A DNA stretch of 64,000 bases from Limnohabitans_A sp048020265 (GCF_048020265.1 NZ_CP171843.1:930001-994000), one strand, 5' to 3'. Numbered from the stretch's first letter, positions 26,263 to 35,380 are shown. Notes: generated by a model not told the origin, from the sequence alone. Program-made: numbers and translations.

Positions 26263-27585
26263 TCAGGCCGACATCAAGGCCTGCACTTCATGGCGGGTCG
26301 CCGCCACGTCCAGGCCGGTGTGCATATCTTGTTGTAAAAAATGCTCCATGGACGCGCGCAAGCGGATGGCTTGGTCCAAATCCGGGTTGCTGCCCGCCTC
26401 GTAGGCGCCCACCTGGATCAAGTCCTGGTTCTGTTGATACAAAGACCACAGGCGCCGGAAGCGGTTGGCCAGTTTTTGGTCTTCTGGGGAAAGCAGGTTT
26501 TGCATTACCCGCGAGATCGATCCGTTCAGGTCGATCGCCGGGTAGTGCGCGGCATCGGCGAGCTTGCGCGAGAGCATGACCTGCCCATCGAGCGAGGCGC
26601 GTGCGATGTCCACGATCGGGTCGTTGGCATCGTCGCCTTCGGCCAAGACGGTGTAGATGGCGGTGATCGAGCCCACCCCGTGGCGGCCCACGCCGGCACG
26701 TTCGATCAGGTTGGGCAAAAGCGCAAATACCGAGGGCGGATAGCCCTTGGCGGTGGGTGGCTCCCCCACAGCCAGGCCAATTTCACGTTGTGCATGGGCC
26801 ACACGCGTCAGGCTGTCCACCAGCATCAGCACGTTTTGGCCCTGGTCTCTGAAGTACTCGGCGATCACATGCGTCATGTGGGTGGCTTTGAGGCGAAGCA
26901 CAGGAGATTCGTTGGCCGGAGCGGCAATCAGCACCGATTTGGCCAGTCCGACGGGACCCAAGGACTCTTCGATGAAGGCTTGCACTTCGCGTCCACGCTC
27001 GCCAATCAGGCCAATCACCACCACATCGGCTTCGGTGAAGCGGGTCATCATGCCCAGCAACACGCTTTTGCCCACGCCTGAGCCGGCCACCAGACCCAGG
27101 CGTTGGCCTCGGCCGATGGTGAGCATGCCGTTGATGGCCTTCACACCCACATCCAGAATTTCCCGGATGGGACCGCGCTCCATCGGGTTGATGGGGCGCC
27201 CTTGCAAACTCAAAATGTCGGTGCACTCGGGTGCGGGTTTGCCGTCCAGGGGTTGGCCCCTGCCGTCCAGCACGCGGCCGAGCAAAGCTGGTCCCAAGGC
27301 CACTTGCGAAGTGTGGCTGATGACGCTGACCTTGGCACCCGGGCCAATGCCTTGCGGCTCGGTGAAGGGCAACAGGTACAAGGTTTCGTCGTTGAAACCG
27401 ACCACCTCGGCTTCGACCCGGTGGCCGAACTGGCCCACCACCTCACAGCAAGCGCCCAGCGGGGCCATCAGGCCGCGGGTCTCCAGGCGCATGCCCACCA
27501 GGCGCACCAAGGTGCCGCTGCGTTGCGGCTCTGGCGTGCGAAGCTCTCCCACCAGTTGGCTGACTTCGGCGTCAAAGTTCATCAT
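26263..27585 (-). CDS. fliI: Flagellum-specific ATP synthase FliI
   Basis: A 440-aa F1-beta-like ATPase that energises export of flagellar subunits. It has Walker A GSGVGKSVLLG near residue 165, the ERGREVQAF segment, Walker B VLMLVDSLTRVAHAQREIGL, and YPPSVFALLPNLIERAG. The start overlaps the fliH stop (ATGATGA), indicating coupling. All catalytic features are present. Confidence 0.97.
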   Translation of the reverse strand: MMNFDAEVSQLVGELRTPEPQRSGTLVRLVGMRLETRGLMAPLGACCEVVGQFGHRVEAEVVGFNDETLYLLPFTEPQGIGPGAKVSVISHTSQVALGPALLGRVLDGRGQPLDGKPAPECTDILSLQGRPINPMERGPIREILDVGVKAINGMLTIGRGQRLGLVAGSGVGKSVLLGMMTRFTEADVVVIGLIGERGREVQAFIEESLGPVGLAKSVLIAAPANESPVLRLKATHMTHVIAEYFRDQGQNVLMLVDSLTRVAHAQREIGLAVGEPPTAKGYPPSVFALLPNLIERAGVGRHGVGSITAIYTVLAEGDDANDPIVDIARASLDGQVMLSRKLADAAHYPAIDLNGSISRVMQNLLSPEDQKLANRFRRLWSLYQQNQDLIQVGAYEAGSNPDLDQAIRLRASMEHFLQQDMHTGLDVAATRHEVQALMSA

Positions 27586-28499
27586 GGTGTGTCGGCATCG
27601 GTGGGTGATGCGGGTTTCATTTCGGTATCTTCCACGTCGATCACCTGGCGGCTCCAGTCGCGGCTGGGGGTGTCGGCGGGCATGGCCTCGGCGCGTTCTT
27701 TGACCAACTGCGATTGCTGCATCCAGGTTTCTGGGTGGGTCAGCAGACGCCTTGCCAAAGGCTCCAGTCGGTGCTCGATCAGGTCTTGCACCACCGTGTC
27801 ATTGACCTGCACACGGACGCTGCCTGGACGCAATTGCGCATCGGCTTCCAACTGCAGGTGTTGCGTGGCCGACTCGCCCATGGCCTGCAAGCGTTTCAAG
27901 TCTTCGGGGTTGACGCTCACATTCACCGTCTCGGGCGGATGGTCCAGTTGTTGAATGCAGGCCTCAATCAGATTGCTCACAGCCTGGCCCGACAGCTGCA
28001 GTTCGGCACGCACCAATTGCTCGGCCACATGCAGGGCCAGGCGTTTGAGGGGCTCAAAAAACCGCTGAGGGTCTTGGTTGATGCTGCGCAGCTCGATGCC
28101 CAAATGGCGGATCAACTCACGCTCTTTTGCGCGTTCGGCGTCGTATTCCGCCCGCAGCTGGTTTTGGCCTTCGATGAAACCGTTTTGGAAGGCCTCGTCG
28201 CGCATTTGCGCCAAGGCCGTCTCGCTCCAGGCGCTGTGCACTGGGCTGTCTTGCGCCGGTGTGGGCTCATCGACTTGGGCGGCTTGGTCATCGCTTGGAG
28301 GCGGATCGGCCTCGGGAGCATGCAGCAAGCCCTCGGTCGGCTCGGCTTTGGGCGTGAGGCGCCAGGGCCCAAAGGACTGGGCTGAAGCCTCGTCCCATTG
28401 GGTGCGTAAAAAATGCGGGGTCTGTACCTTGCTGTTGAGCAAAGGGTCAACACTCCAGTCGCTGGCGGATGGCGCCTGCGGCCCGTCAAACGAAGCCAT
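27582..28499 (-). CDS. fliH: Flagellar assembly protein FliH
   Basis: A 305-aa FliH that binds and regulates FliI and docks it at the C-ring. The N-terminal third is acidic and Pro-rich, low complexity as usual. The central QNGFIEGQNQLRAEYDAERA region provides the GxxxG-like helix, and the C-terminal domain (about 150-260; VAEQLVRAELQLSGQAV, VNPEDLKRLQAM) is V-ATPase-E-like. ATG at 28499 overlaps the fliG end by 14 bases; longer upstream frames are not FliH-like. Confidence 0.9.
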   Translation of the reverse strand: MASFDGPQAPSASDWSVDPLLNSKVQTPHFLRTQWDEASAQSFGPWRLTPKAEPTEGLLHAPEADPPPSDDQAAQVDEPTPAQDSPVHSAWSETALAQMRDEAFQNGFIEGQNQLRAEYDAERAKERELIRHLGIELRSINQDPQRFFEPLKRLALHVAEQLVRAELQLSGQAVSNLIEACIQQLDHPPETVNVSVNPEDLKRLQAMGESATQHLQLEADAQLRPGSVRVQVNDTVVQDLIEHRLEPLARRLLTHPETWMQQSQLVKERAEAMPADTPSRDWSRQVIDVEDTEMKPASPTDADTP

Positions 28500-29589
28500 C
28501 GCCGCCTCCTGCCAGCACCAGCTCGCCCGCATCCGACAGCTTGCGTGCCAGGCGCATGACGTTCTTTTGAGCCTCTTCCACTTCGGTGATGCGCAGCGGG
28601 CCTTTGGCCTCCATGTCGTCGACAAACATGACGCGTGCACGCGCCGACATGTTGTCCAGGAATTTGTCTTTGACGTAGTCGGGCGCACCCTTGAGTGCCA
28701 CCATGAGCAGGTCGGGCTCTGCGGTCCGCATGATGGCCTGGATGCCCCGGTTGTCCACACTGACCAGGTTCTCGAAGGTGAACATGTTGTCCTGGATGCG
28801 TTGCATCAAATCCCCATCGATCTGGGACAGGCCGGACATGATCGAGGATTCGAGTTCCACCTTGACCGAGTTCATGATCTGCGCTGCCGCCTTGATGCCA
28901 CCAAAGCTGGACGATTTGGAAGAGGAGTTCGTGGCGAACTGCTTCATCATGATTTGTTCCAGCTCTTCCATGGCCGACGGTTGCACCGTCTCCAGGCTGG
29001 CAATCCGCTGGATGATTTCAGGGCGCGATTCGCCGGGCAGGAAGTTCAGCACGTCGGCAGCCACGGTGTATTCCAGCACCGACAAAATGATGGCGACCAC
29101 CTGGGGGTGTTCGCCGCGGATCATTTCTGCAATCGAGCGGGCGTCCATCCATTTCAGGATTTCCAGCCCCTTGCTGCCTTGGCCCGGCATGATGCGGCTG
29201 AGCACCGAGGCCGCCTTGTCGTCACCCAAGGCGCGTTTGAGCACTTTCTCGACATAGTCGCCCGTGCCCAGACCCAGGCTGGTCTGCTTTTTGAGCATGG
29301 TGACAAACTCGTCCAGCACGATATTGACCGCCTCTTGGGACAAATCGGACACCGACACCATGGCTGCGCCCAAAGATTGAACTTCTTTGGGACTCATGAA
29401 ACGGATGATCTCTGAGGCTTGTTGTTCACCGAGCAAAAGCATCAACACGGCGGCCCTTTGGGTGCCGGTGAGCTCGGCCAATTCTTTGGCCAATTCTTCG
29501 GTCATCGCGACGGGCAGGTTGGCCGCAGGGGCCGCCGGAGCTTCTTTGCCGTCTTTGGTGTCTTTGTCGTCGGGTTTTTTGGTGGCCAT
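28486..29589 (-). CDS. fliG: Flagellar motor switch protein FliG
   Basis: A 367-aa rotor protein with the three FliG domains: N-terminal (about 30-130; LTGTQRAAVLMLLLGEQQAS), middle with the EHPQ motif (RGEHPQVVAIILSVL), and the C-terminal torque domain with charged helix residues (GIQAIMRTAEPDLLMVALKG, then KDKFLDNMSARA). An extended Lys/Asp/Ala-rich N-terminal tail of about 30 residues precedes the domain. It lies 20 bases after fliF. FliG binds FliF and FliM and interacts with the stator. Confidence 0.97.
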   Translation of the reverse strand: MATKKPDDKDTKDGKEAPAAPAANLPVAMTEELAKELAELTGTQRAAVLMLLLGEQQASEIIRFMSPKEVQSLGAAMVSVSDLSQEAVNIVLDEFVTMLKKQTSLGLGTGDYVEKVLKRALGDDKAASVLSRIMPGQGSKGLEILKWMDARSIAEMIRGEHPQVVAIILSVLEYTVAADVLNFLPGESRPEIIQRIASLETVQPSAMEELEQIMMKQFATNSSSKSSSFGGIKAAAQIMNSVKVELESSIMSGLSQIDGDLMQRIQDNMFTFENLVSVDNRGIQAIMRTAEPDLLMVALKGAPDYVKDKFLDNMSARARVMFVDDMEAKGPLRITEVEEAQKNVMRLARKLSDAGELVLAGGGDGFV

Positions 29590-29609
29590 GGTCTATGTTC
29601 CTTGTTTTT

Positions 29610-31457
29610 TTAGTTGACCTTGATCATGCCCTTGAGCACGTTGGCCACACGACCTGAGTCTTCGGCCACCAGCATGCGGATGAGGGCCACTTTGTCGTCG
29701 TAGGTGTTGGCCGTGTCCAGCATGTCCATGGAGATGCTCGATTTCTTGGGCTTGAGCTTGGCCTTGATCTCTTGCAGGCTGTCGCCTTCGCCAATCTGGA
29801 TCATGCGCATGTCGTCTTCGCTCAATTCGCCATCGCTCAAGGCGGCCTTGGCCTGCTGCTCATCAGCTGCCTTGTTGGCGTACATGTTGCGCATGATGGG
29901 GCGAACCACGGTCAACATGAACACGATGAAGCTGATGGCCACCAAGGCGCTCTTGATGCCGGTTTGCACAGCATCTTCCAGGTACCACGGCATGGTTTCG
30001 AGCACCGCTGCGGGCTCGAATTTGGCCGGTACGACCGAGACGTTGTCGCCACGCTGCTGGTCGTATCCCACAACACCGCGCACGACTTGCAGCATCTGCT
30101 CCAACTCTTGCGGCGTATAGGGCACCGAGGTGGGCGCATTGGGCACCACAGGCGCGTCTTTGGCCGGGGGCGGTGCAGGGCGCTCGTTCACCACCACGGC
30201 GACACTGACTTTCATGATGCCGCCGGTGGCATTGCGCACGTGGCGCACAGTGCGGTCCAGCTCGAAGTTGCGTGTGGAGCGGCTGCTGAGTTTGCTGCCC
30301 GATTCGCCTTGGCCCTTGTTGCCATCGACCTGGGTGTTGTTGGTCGTGGTGGGATCTGCGGGAGGCGTGTTGGTCAAAGCGCCCGGAATGCCCTCTGCGG
30401 AGCGGTTGGCAGCGCGGTCCTCTGCCAGCACTTCGGAGCGGGTGCGGGGGCCTTTGTCGCGGTTGTCAAAGTCTTCGGTGGTGCTTTCGATCTGGGTGAA
30501 GTCCAGTGACAGGTTCACCTGTGAGCGCACATTCGCCTCGCCCACCATCGGCGCCAGTATTTGCATGATGCGGCTGCGGTACACCTCTTCCATTTGTTGC
30601 TTGTGCTGCTCTTGCGCCGAGGTCAAGCCGAGTTTTTGCTCGGTGGCCGACTCGGTCATCAACTTGCCCACGTTGTCCACCACGGTGACATGGTCAGGTG
30701 CCAGATACGGCACGCTGGACGACACGAGGTGCACGATGGCCTGCACTTGTGAGGCGGACACCGCGCGGCCGGGGTAGGGCGCCAACACCACAGACGCTTT
30801 GGGTGGTGTGCGGTCGCGCACGAACACGCTTTGTTTGGGGGTGGCCAAGTGCACGCGTGCGCTTTGCACGCTGCCAATTTGCATGATGCTGCGGGCCAGT
30901 TCCTGCTCCATGGCTGCATTCACTTTGACTTGCTCCATGAACTGGCTGGTGGTCATGGACGATTGCTCTTTCAGGCCGTCCAGGCCCGTGGCGCCAGCTT
31001 TGGGCAACCCTTGCGAGGCCAGAAAAATTCGGGCTTCATGAAAGCGGTTGCTGGGCACGGTCAATTGACCGGTCGCCGGATCGATTTTGGGGCTGAAGTC
31101 GGCGGTCTTGAGTGACTCGAAAGCTTTTTGCTGGTCGGCCTCTTGCAGGCCTGGCATCACCGGACGGTAAGGGGTGACGTTCATCCAGGCGTAGGTCAAA
31201 CCAAAGACCACCAAGACGATCAGCATCACGATCAACGGCAACACCCGGCGTACCGAAGGTTGGTTGATGACTTTGGAGAACGACTCCGAGATGCCCTGTG
31301 TGCGCCAGGGGCTCAGGCCTGTGCCGTTGGCGGGGGCCTCGTTGGCACCGGGCACGTTGGCGACCGCGGTATTGCCAGGCACGGTGGCCGGGGGATTGGC
31401 CGACGCGGGGGGCGCGGTCATCATGCCGGGGTTCATTGTTGCGATTGCTGCAGCCAT
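29610..31457 (-). CDS. fliF: Flagellar MS-ring protein FliF
   Basis: FliF (615 aa) builds the MS ring in the inner membrane. TM1 is about residues 73-95 (VLPLIVMLIVLVVFGLTYAW). The periplasmic ring-building motifs follow (YRPVMPGLQEADQQKAFESL, DGLKEQSSMTTSQFMEQVKV and SARVHLATPKQSVF). TM2 is near 495-515 (ALVAISFIVFMLTVVRPIM), and the C-terminal FliG-binding tail ends VANVLKGMIKVN. The start follows fliE by 26 bases. Confidence 0.97.
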   Translation of the reverse strand: MAAAIATMNPGMMTAPPASANPPATVPGNTAVANVPGANEAPANGTGLSPWRTQGISESFSKVINQPSVRRVLPLIVMLIVLVVFGLTYAWMNVTPYRPVMPGLQEADQQKAFESLKTADFSPKIDPATGQLTVPSNRFHEARIFLASQGLPKAGATGLDGLKEQSSMTTSQFMEQVKVNAAMEQELARSIMQIGSVQSARVHLATPKQSVFVRDRTPPKASVVLAPYPGRAVSASQVQAIVHLVSSSVPYLAPDHVTVVDNVGKLMTESATEQKLGLTSAQEQHKQQMEEVYRSRIMQILAPMVGEANVRSQVNLSLDFTQIESTTEDFDNRDKGPRTRSEVLAEDRAANRSAEGIPGALTNTPPADPTTTNNTQVDGNKGQGESGSKLSSRSTRNFELDRTVRHVRNATGGIMKVSVAVVVNERPAPPPAKDAPVVPNAPTSVPYTPQELEQMLQVVRGVVGYDQQRGDNVSVVPAKFEPAAVLETMPWYLEDAVQTGIKSALVAISFIVFMLTVVRPIMRNMYANKAADEQQAKAALSDGELSEDDMRMIQIGEGDSLQEIKAKLKPKKSSISMDMLDTANTYDDKVALIRMLVAEDSGRVANVLKGMIKVN

Positions 31458-31483
31458 GGTTGTTCTTTTTCAGTTCAGTGGGG

Positions 31484-31843
31484 TCAGACAGGCATGTTCA
31501 AGATGTCTTCGTAGGCTTTGAGCACTTTGTTGCGCACCTGCAAGGTGGCTTCGAAAGCCAAAGAAGATTTCTGCATGCCCAGGACCACGTCGGTCAGCGC
31601 GATGTTTTCGCCACGGTCAAAGGCTGCACGCATTTCGGCAGATTGCACTTGCAGGTTGTTGACCTGTCCGAGCGCACCCGAGACCAGATCGGAGAAACCG
31701 GTTTTCTGCACACCGCCTGCGCTGCCGTTCAACTCGGTCGCGCCAGGCAGACCCGATGTTTTGCCCGAGGCTTCTGCCTGGTGGCTGCGCAGGGTTTGCA
31801 GCATGGATTGGATGCTGGCTGGTGAGATGGCTTTGTCGATCAT
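31484..31843 (-). CDS. fliE: Flagellar hook-basal body protein FliE
   Basis: A 119-aa proximal rod/MS-ring junction protein with the family end FEATLQVRNKVLKAYEDILN and the central FSDLVSGALGQVNNLQVQS. It is among the first rod proteins exported. ATG at 31843 is chosen because GGAG lies 9 bases upstream; an ATG at 31855 would overlap the activator's stop codon. The short gap to the sigma-54 activator upstream indicates one operon. Confidence 0.95.
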   Translation of the reverse strand: MIDKAISPASIQSMLQTLRSHQAEASGKTSGLPGATELNGSAGGVQKTGFSDLVSGALGQVNNLQVQSAEMRAAFDRGENIALTDVVLGMQKSSLAFEATLQVRNKVLKAYEDILNMPV

Positions 31844-31854
31844 GTGATGCTCCA

Positions 31855-33357
31855 TCAATAAGCGGCTGCCAAGCCCAGGCCATGCTCACGCAATTGGGCC
31901 AACTTGTAGCGCAGCGTGCGTGGGCTGATGCCCAGACGCTTGGCGGCTTCTGTTTTGCTCGGGGTGCTGGCCAAGGTGGCCATGATCACCTGGTGTTCGT
32001 TCATGCGGGTGGCGCTGTGCAGGTCGGTGGGCACGCTGTCGGCCTGGTCTGCCATCAAGGTTTCTGGAAGACCAAGCTGCTGTTTGGCCTCGTTCATGAA
32101 TTCATCGAAGTTGGCCTGCGGCTTGACCGGGACCGCCAGGGCCGCAGGTTCGCTGCGCGCGGGCATTGCCACCATGGCGGGTTCAGGTGTGGATGCCGCG
32201 GTGCAAGAGCTGGCGGTCAGCCAGTCGTCAAACATCAGGTGTGCAGGGGTCACCACATGGTCGGTGCACAGCACCATGGCTCGGCGCATCACGTTTTCCA
32301 ACTCGCGCACATTGCCAGGCCAGGGGTATTGCAGCAGCTGCATCTGTGCTTGAGGGTGCAATTGCCACGGTTTTTTATCGTGTTGCAACAGGCATTGCAT
32401 GGCCAAAGGAATGATGTCGCCTGGGCGCTCGGCCAGGGGCAGCAGGCGCATGCGGAAGGTGGCAATGCGGTAGTACAGGTCTTCGCGGAACTCGCGTTCG
32501 GTGATGGCTTTTTTCAGGTCCTTGTTGGTCGCGGCCACGATGCGCACGTTCAAGGCAATCACGTTTTGACCGCCCAGGCGGGTGAGTTGGCGCTCTTGCA
32601 GCACGCGCAGCAATTTGCTTTGCAAGTGCATGGGCATCTCGCCGATTTCGTCCAGGAACAAGGTGCCGCCCTGGGCCTGCTCGAACAAGCCTTTTTGATC
32701 GCGGTGGGCGCCGGTGAAAGCGCCTTTTTCGTGACCGAAGAGCATGTCTTCGATCAGGTTTTCCGGCATGGCCGCGCAGTTCAGGGCCACGAAGGGGCCG
32801 TGTGCGCGGCCCGAGGCCTCGTGCAGTACGCGGGCCAGCACTTCTTTGCCCGAACCGGTGGGGCCGACCAAGAGGGCGGTCACATCGGCCTGGGCCACTT
32901 TTTGAGCCAATGCCAACAGATGCTGGCTGGCGGGGTCGACAAACACCACATTGCGCACGGGTTGCGCTGTGGCGCGGATGGCGGTGGGGTTCAGTTGGCT
33001 TTGCAGCCGTTGCCAGGAGGCGGGGCGAATGTCTTGCGCGGCCAGCACGGTGAGGGCGCCGGCTTGGGTGGCTTCTACAGCCAAGTCCAGCTCTTGGCGG
33101 TCCACGCGGCAGACCACTGGAGTGCTCAAGCCCGCGTCTTGCAAAAGCTGTTGAACCGCCTTGAGCCGTGTCACGTCCAGTGTGAGGTGCAAGACCACCA
33201 TCGCCGCATCGGCGGCATGAGCGATCAAGCTGTCCAAAGTGGTCACAGGCATCACGGCCCAGCCACTGTCCTGCAAGGCTTGGCTGTGCTCAGGGCTCAG
33301 TGCTCTTTCGGGGTCCAGCCAAATGGCCAGAGGGGTGGATACGGTGGTTGACTTCAC
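31855..33357 (-). CDS. Sigma-54-dependent flagellar activator (FlrC/FleR-like)
   Basis: A 500-aa bacterial enhancer-binding protein. The N-terminal about 120 residues look like a degenerate receiver with no clear DD pair or phospho-Asp/Lys set. The AAA+ domain (about 135-365) has Walker A GPTGSGKE at 165, the sigma-54 contact loop GAFTGA at 212-217 and Walker B TLFLDEIGE. A Fis-type HTH sits at the C-terminus (TEAAKRLGISPRTLRYKLAQ). GTG at 33357 follows a GAGG. It is the first gene behind the sigma-54 promoter at 33391-33406, so it is likely autoregulated and drives fliEFGHIJ. Confidence 0.92.
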   Translation of the reverse strand: MKSTTVSTPLAIWLDPERALSPEHSQALQDSGWAVMPVTTLDSLIAHAADAAMVVLHLTLDVTRLKAVQQLLQDAGLSTPVVCRVDRQELDLAVEATQAGALTVLAAQDIRPASWQRLQSQLNPTAIRATAQPVRNVVFVDPASQHLLALAQKVAQADVTALLVGPTGSGKEVLARVLHEASGRAHGPFVALNCAAMPENLIEDMLFGHEKGAFTGAHRDQKGLFEQAQGGTLFLDEIGEMPMHLQSKLLRVLQERQLTRLGGQNVIALNVRIVAATNKDLKKAITEREFREDLYYRIATFRMRLLPLAERPGDIIPLAMQCLLQHDKKPWQLHPQAQMQLLQYPWPGNVRELENVMRRAMVLCTDHVVTPAHLMFDDWLTASSCTAASTPEPAMVAMPARSEPAALAVPVKPQANFDEFMNEAKQQLGLPETLMADQADSVPTDLHSATRMNEHQVIMATLASTPSKTEAAKRLGISPRTLRYKLAQLREHGLGLAAAY

Positions 33358-33390
33358 GACATTGGCCTCACGTTCTGATGTGAGGATCTA

Positions 33391-33406
33391 AGCAACCCTT
33401 GTGCCA
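33391..33406 (-). promoter_or_regulatory. Sigma-54 promoter of the flagellar operon
   Basis: On the minus strand the sequence reads TGGCAC-N5-TTGCT, a perfect -24/-12 element. The predicted transcription start lies about 20 bases before the activator's GTG. AT-rich DNA with an inverted repeat (AATACTTT/AAAGTATT, 33449-33474) and spaced TTGAC repeats (33481-33506) lie upstream, fitting IHF bending and enhancer binding. Confidence 0.9.
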
Positions 33407-33480
33407 GATAAATTTGTCGTTTTTAAAGGTTTAAAAAATCACAAATTGAATACTTTAATATTTTTAAAAGTATTGGAAAA

Positions 33481-33506
33481 TTGACATGACTTGACGAAAG
33501 ATTGAC
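33481..33506. promoter_or_regulatory. Three phased TTGAC repeats, candidate enhancer sites
   Basis: TTGAC occurs at 33481, 33491 and 33502, at 10- and 11-base intervals, i.e. on one face of the helix. The array sits about 75-115 bases upstream of the sigma-54 promoter, the usual place for enhancer-binding-protein sites. Which protein binds is not known. Confidence 0.45.
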
Positions 33507-33546
33507 AGCGCTTAACGGAAGGTTGGCGGCGTCGCCAGTAGGGAGG

Positions 33547-33750
33547 TCAGCGTGAGGCGGCGGTGTCTTTGGCGTGAAAGACCAGGCAAAACTGGCCGTC
33601 AACCCGCAGCACTTCCATAGAAGGCAACAGGCGCGACTGAAACCCCATGGCGCGGCAGGCGTAGGGTGCGGCTGGCAGGTGGGTGATCGCGAAATGTCGG
33701 CACTGCCAACAGTTGGGGTCACGTTGCAAAGGGACCGTTGGGGTGTTCAT
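33547..33750 (-). CDS. Small four-cysteine protein of unknown function
   Basis: A 67-aa protein with CWQC at residues about 13-16 plus two further Cys (YACRAM and QFCLVF), arranged like a small zinc- or iron-binding fold. The middle part FAITHLPAAPYACRAMGFQS has a strongly conserved look. ATG at 33750 is used; upstream in-frame sequence is not protein-like. It sits between flagellin and the flagellar activator operon and just downstream of another tiny gene on the same strand. I do not recognise a named family; a metal-binding regulatory or assembly role is only a guess. Confidence 0.65.
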   Translation of the reverse strand: MNTPTVPLQRDPNCWQCRHFAITHLPAAPYACRAMGFQSRLLPSMEVLRVDGQFCLVFHAKDTAASR

Positions 33751-33757
33751 TCGGTGT

Positions 33758-33934
33758 TCAGTCACGCAGCAGTGCCAGTGCGGTTTCCAGGTCAATATTG
33801 GCTTGAGCCTGACAGGCCCGTTGAGCTTGTTCTGTGATGCCTTGCTTGGCAAGCTGCAAGTGCACCTGCGCGCACATGGCGTTCAAAAATTGGCGGGTCA
33901 TCTCGGTCGTGTGGTGTGGGGCAAGCGGTTGCAT
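33758..33934 (-). CDS. Very small helical protein of unknown function
   Basis: A 58-aa predicted all-helical protein (FLNAMCAQVHLQLAKQGITE, then ALALLRD at the end). The start at ATG 33934 has a GGAG ribosome-binding site 7 bases upstream, which supports real translation; a GTG at 33994 would add 20 residues. It ends 7 bases before the four-Cys gene, so the two are likely cotranscribed. No family was recognised. Its position after flagellin would suit a chaperone or regulator, without direct evidence. Confidence 0.5.
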   Translation of the reverse strand: MQPLAPHHTTEMTRQFLNAMCAQVHLQLAKQGITEQAQRACQAQANIDLETALALLRD

Positions 33935-34089
33935 CGTGTCTCCGGCGGGGCTGTTCAATGCCAGTGGCCGTCTCAACAAACCCTTCGAGGTCACCCCCTG
34001 TCAGAGAGTCGTCGTTCTGTCGGCACACCAGCAATCTGAAAAAAGAGTGTGCAAAAGCTGTGCCAAAACCCAGTCAACAGAGCAAAAAA

Positions 34090-34120
34090 ATGCCTGCAAA
34101 CCACAGAGGTTTGCAGGCAT
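34090..34120 (-). terminator. Flagellin intrinsic terminator
   Basis: A perfect 13-base stem (ATGCCTGCAAACC, 34090-34102, with its complement at 34108-34120), a 5-base loop, and a run of seven T on the minus strand directly after. It lies 20 bases past the flagellin stop codon. Confidence 0.95.
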
Positions 34121-34140
34121 GTGCAGCGCACTGCGCTGGC

Positions 34141-35319
34141 TTAGCCTTGCAGCAGTTGCAGCACGGTTTGGGGTTGCTGGTTGGCTTGCGCCAACATGGC
34201 GGTGGCCGCTTGCGAGATGATCTGCGTGCGTGCCAATTCACTGCTGGCCTTGGCGTAGTCTGCGTCCATGATGCGGCTGCGTGATTCAGACGTGTTCAGC
34301 GACACGTTGGCCAAGTTGTCCACCGCGTAGTTCAGGCGGTTGATCACCGCACCCAGGCCCGCGCGCTCGGTGTTGATGCGGTCGATGGCCACATCCAACT
34401 GGTTGATCGAGGCGTTGGAGTCGGTGTTGTTCAGGATCGTCAGCGAGCGCAGATTTTTCAAAGCGCCAGCGTCGACCAAGTTGGTTGATGTGCTGGTGTC
34501 AAAGCCGGTGCCCGCTGTGCCGGCGGTGAAGGTCAACACATTGTCGGATGCGGTCACTTCCACATCGCCTATGGGTGTGCCAGCTGCGGTCAGCAGTTTG
34601 GCCGCGATGGCTTCCAGGTTGGTGGCATTGTCGGCATCGGCCACATCTTCTTCCAACACGGTGTAATTAACAGTCTCGCTATCGACTTTGAAAGAAATTT
34701 GGTCGCCGGCTTTGTAGGTGCCACTCAAGGTCAATTTTGATACTTGTTCAACCCCTACTGCATTGGGGGTGGTGGTGACAAATGAGCTTTGTGCATCGTC
34801 TCGAAAGCCCATGTCAGAAATCGTGTGCGTGATGATTTGGCCATCGTTGGCACCGACCTGAAACTCGAACTTGCCGACGGTACCGTCGTCGTTGGTGACC
34901 GACCCGTCCAGGAAGCCCATGCCGTTCCACTCGGTGTCGTCGGTGATGCGGTTGATTTCAGCCTTCAGCTGCTGAAACTCCAGGTCCAAGTAGCCACGGT
35001 CCACAGCGGTGTAGGTGTCGTTAGACGATTGAATGGCCAGTTCACGCATGCGTTGCAGCATGTTGGTCATCTCGATCATCGCGCCTTCTGTGGTCTGCAA
35101 CATCGATACCGCGTCATTGCCGTTGCGCACTGCTTGGTTCAAACCGGTGATTTGGGAGGTCATGCGCGATGAAATCGCCAGACCTGCCGCATCGTCCTTG
35201 GCCGAGTTGATGCGCTTTCCGGTGGACAGCTGTTGCATGGCATCTGCCAAATTGCGGTTGTTTTTGACCATCGCGTTTTGCGAGACCAATGACTTGACGT
35301 TCGTGTTGATAACAGACAT
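34141..35319 (-). CDS. fliC: Flagellin 1
   Basis: A 392-aa flagellin with the conserved N-terminal D0/D1 region (MSVINTNVKSLVSQN, LSTGKRINSAKDDAAGLAI) and C-terminal D1/D0 (ASSELARTQIISQAATAMLA, then ANQQPQTVLQLLQG). The variable middle (about 180-300) is Thr/Asp-rich and larger than that of flagellin 2. No sigma-28 promoter was found directly upstream; the 61-base gap to the preceding gene suggests readthrough from the sigma-54 promoter at 35929-35944 or an unrecognised promoter. Surface-exposed Ser/Thr would be candidate glycosylation sites given the nearby GT41 gene. Confidence 0.97.
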   Translation of the reverse strand: MSVINTNVKSLVSQNAMVKNNRNLADAMQQLSTGKRINSAKDDAAGLAISSRMTSQITGLNQAVRNGNDAVSMLQTTEGAMIEMTNMLQRMRELAIQSSNDTYTAVDRGYLDLEFQQLKAEINRITDDTEWNGMGFLDGSVTNDDGTVGKFEFQVGANDGQIITHTISDMGFRDDAQSSFVTTTPNAVGVEQVSKLTLSGTYKAGDQISFKVDSETVNYTVLEEDVADADNATNLEAIAAKLLTAAGTPIGDVEVTASDNVLTFTAGTAGTGFDTSTSTNLVDAGALKNLRSLTILNNTDSNASINQLDVAIDRINTERAGLGAVINRLNYAVDNLANVSLNTSESRSRIMDADYAKASSELARTQIISQAATAMLAQANQQPQTVLQLLQG

Positions 35320-35380
35320 GGCGTGACTCTCTCAGTGAGTTTCAGTTGAATGGGGTGAGCAGTGCAGACTCAGCGAGTCT

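Noticed and set aside
33449..33474. AATACTTT/AAAGTATT inverted repeat as a terminator
   Set aside because: It is purely A/T in the stem and sits upstream of a sigma-54 promoter, where a bend or binding site is more likely.
35366..35380. AGACTC/GAGTCT hairpin as flagellin 1 promoter or terminator
   Set aside because: Stem of only six pairs, no T-tract, and no sigma-28 or sigma-54 sequence around it.
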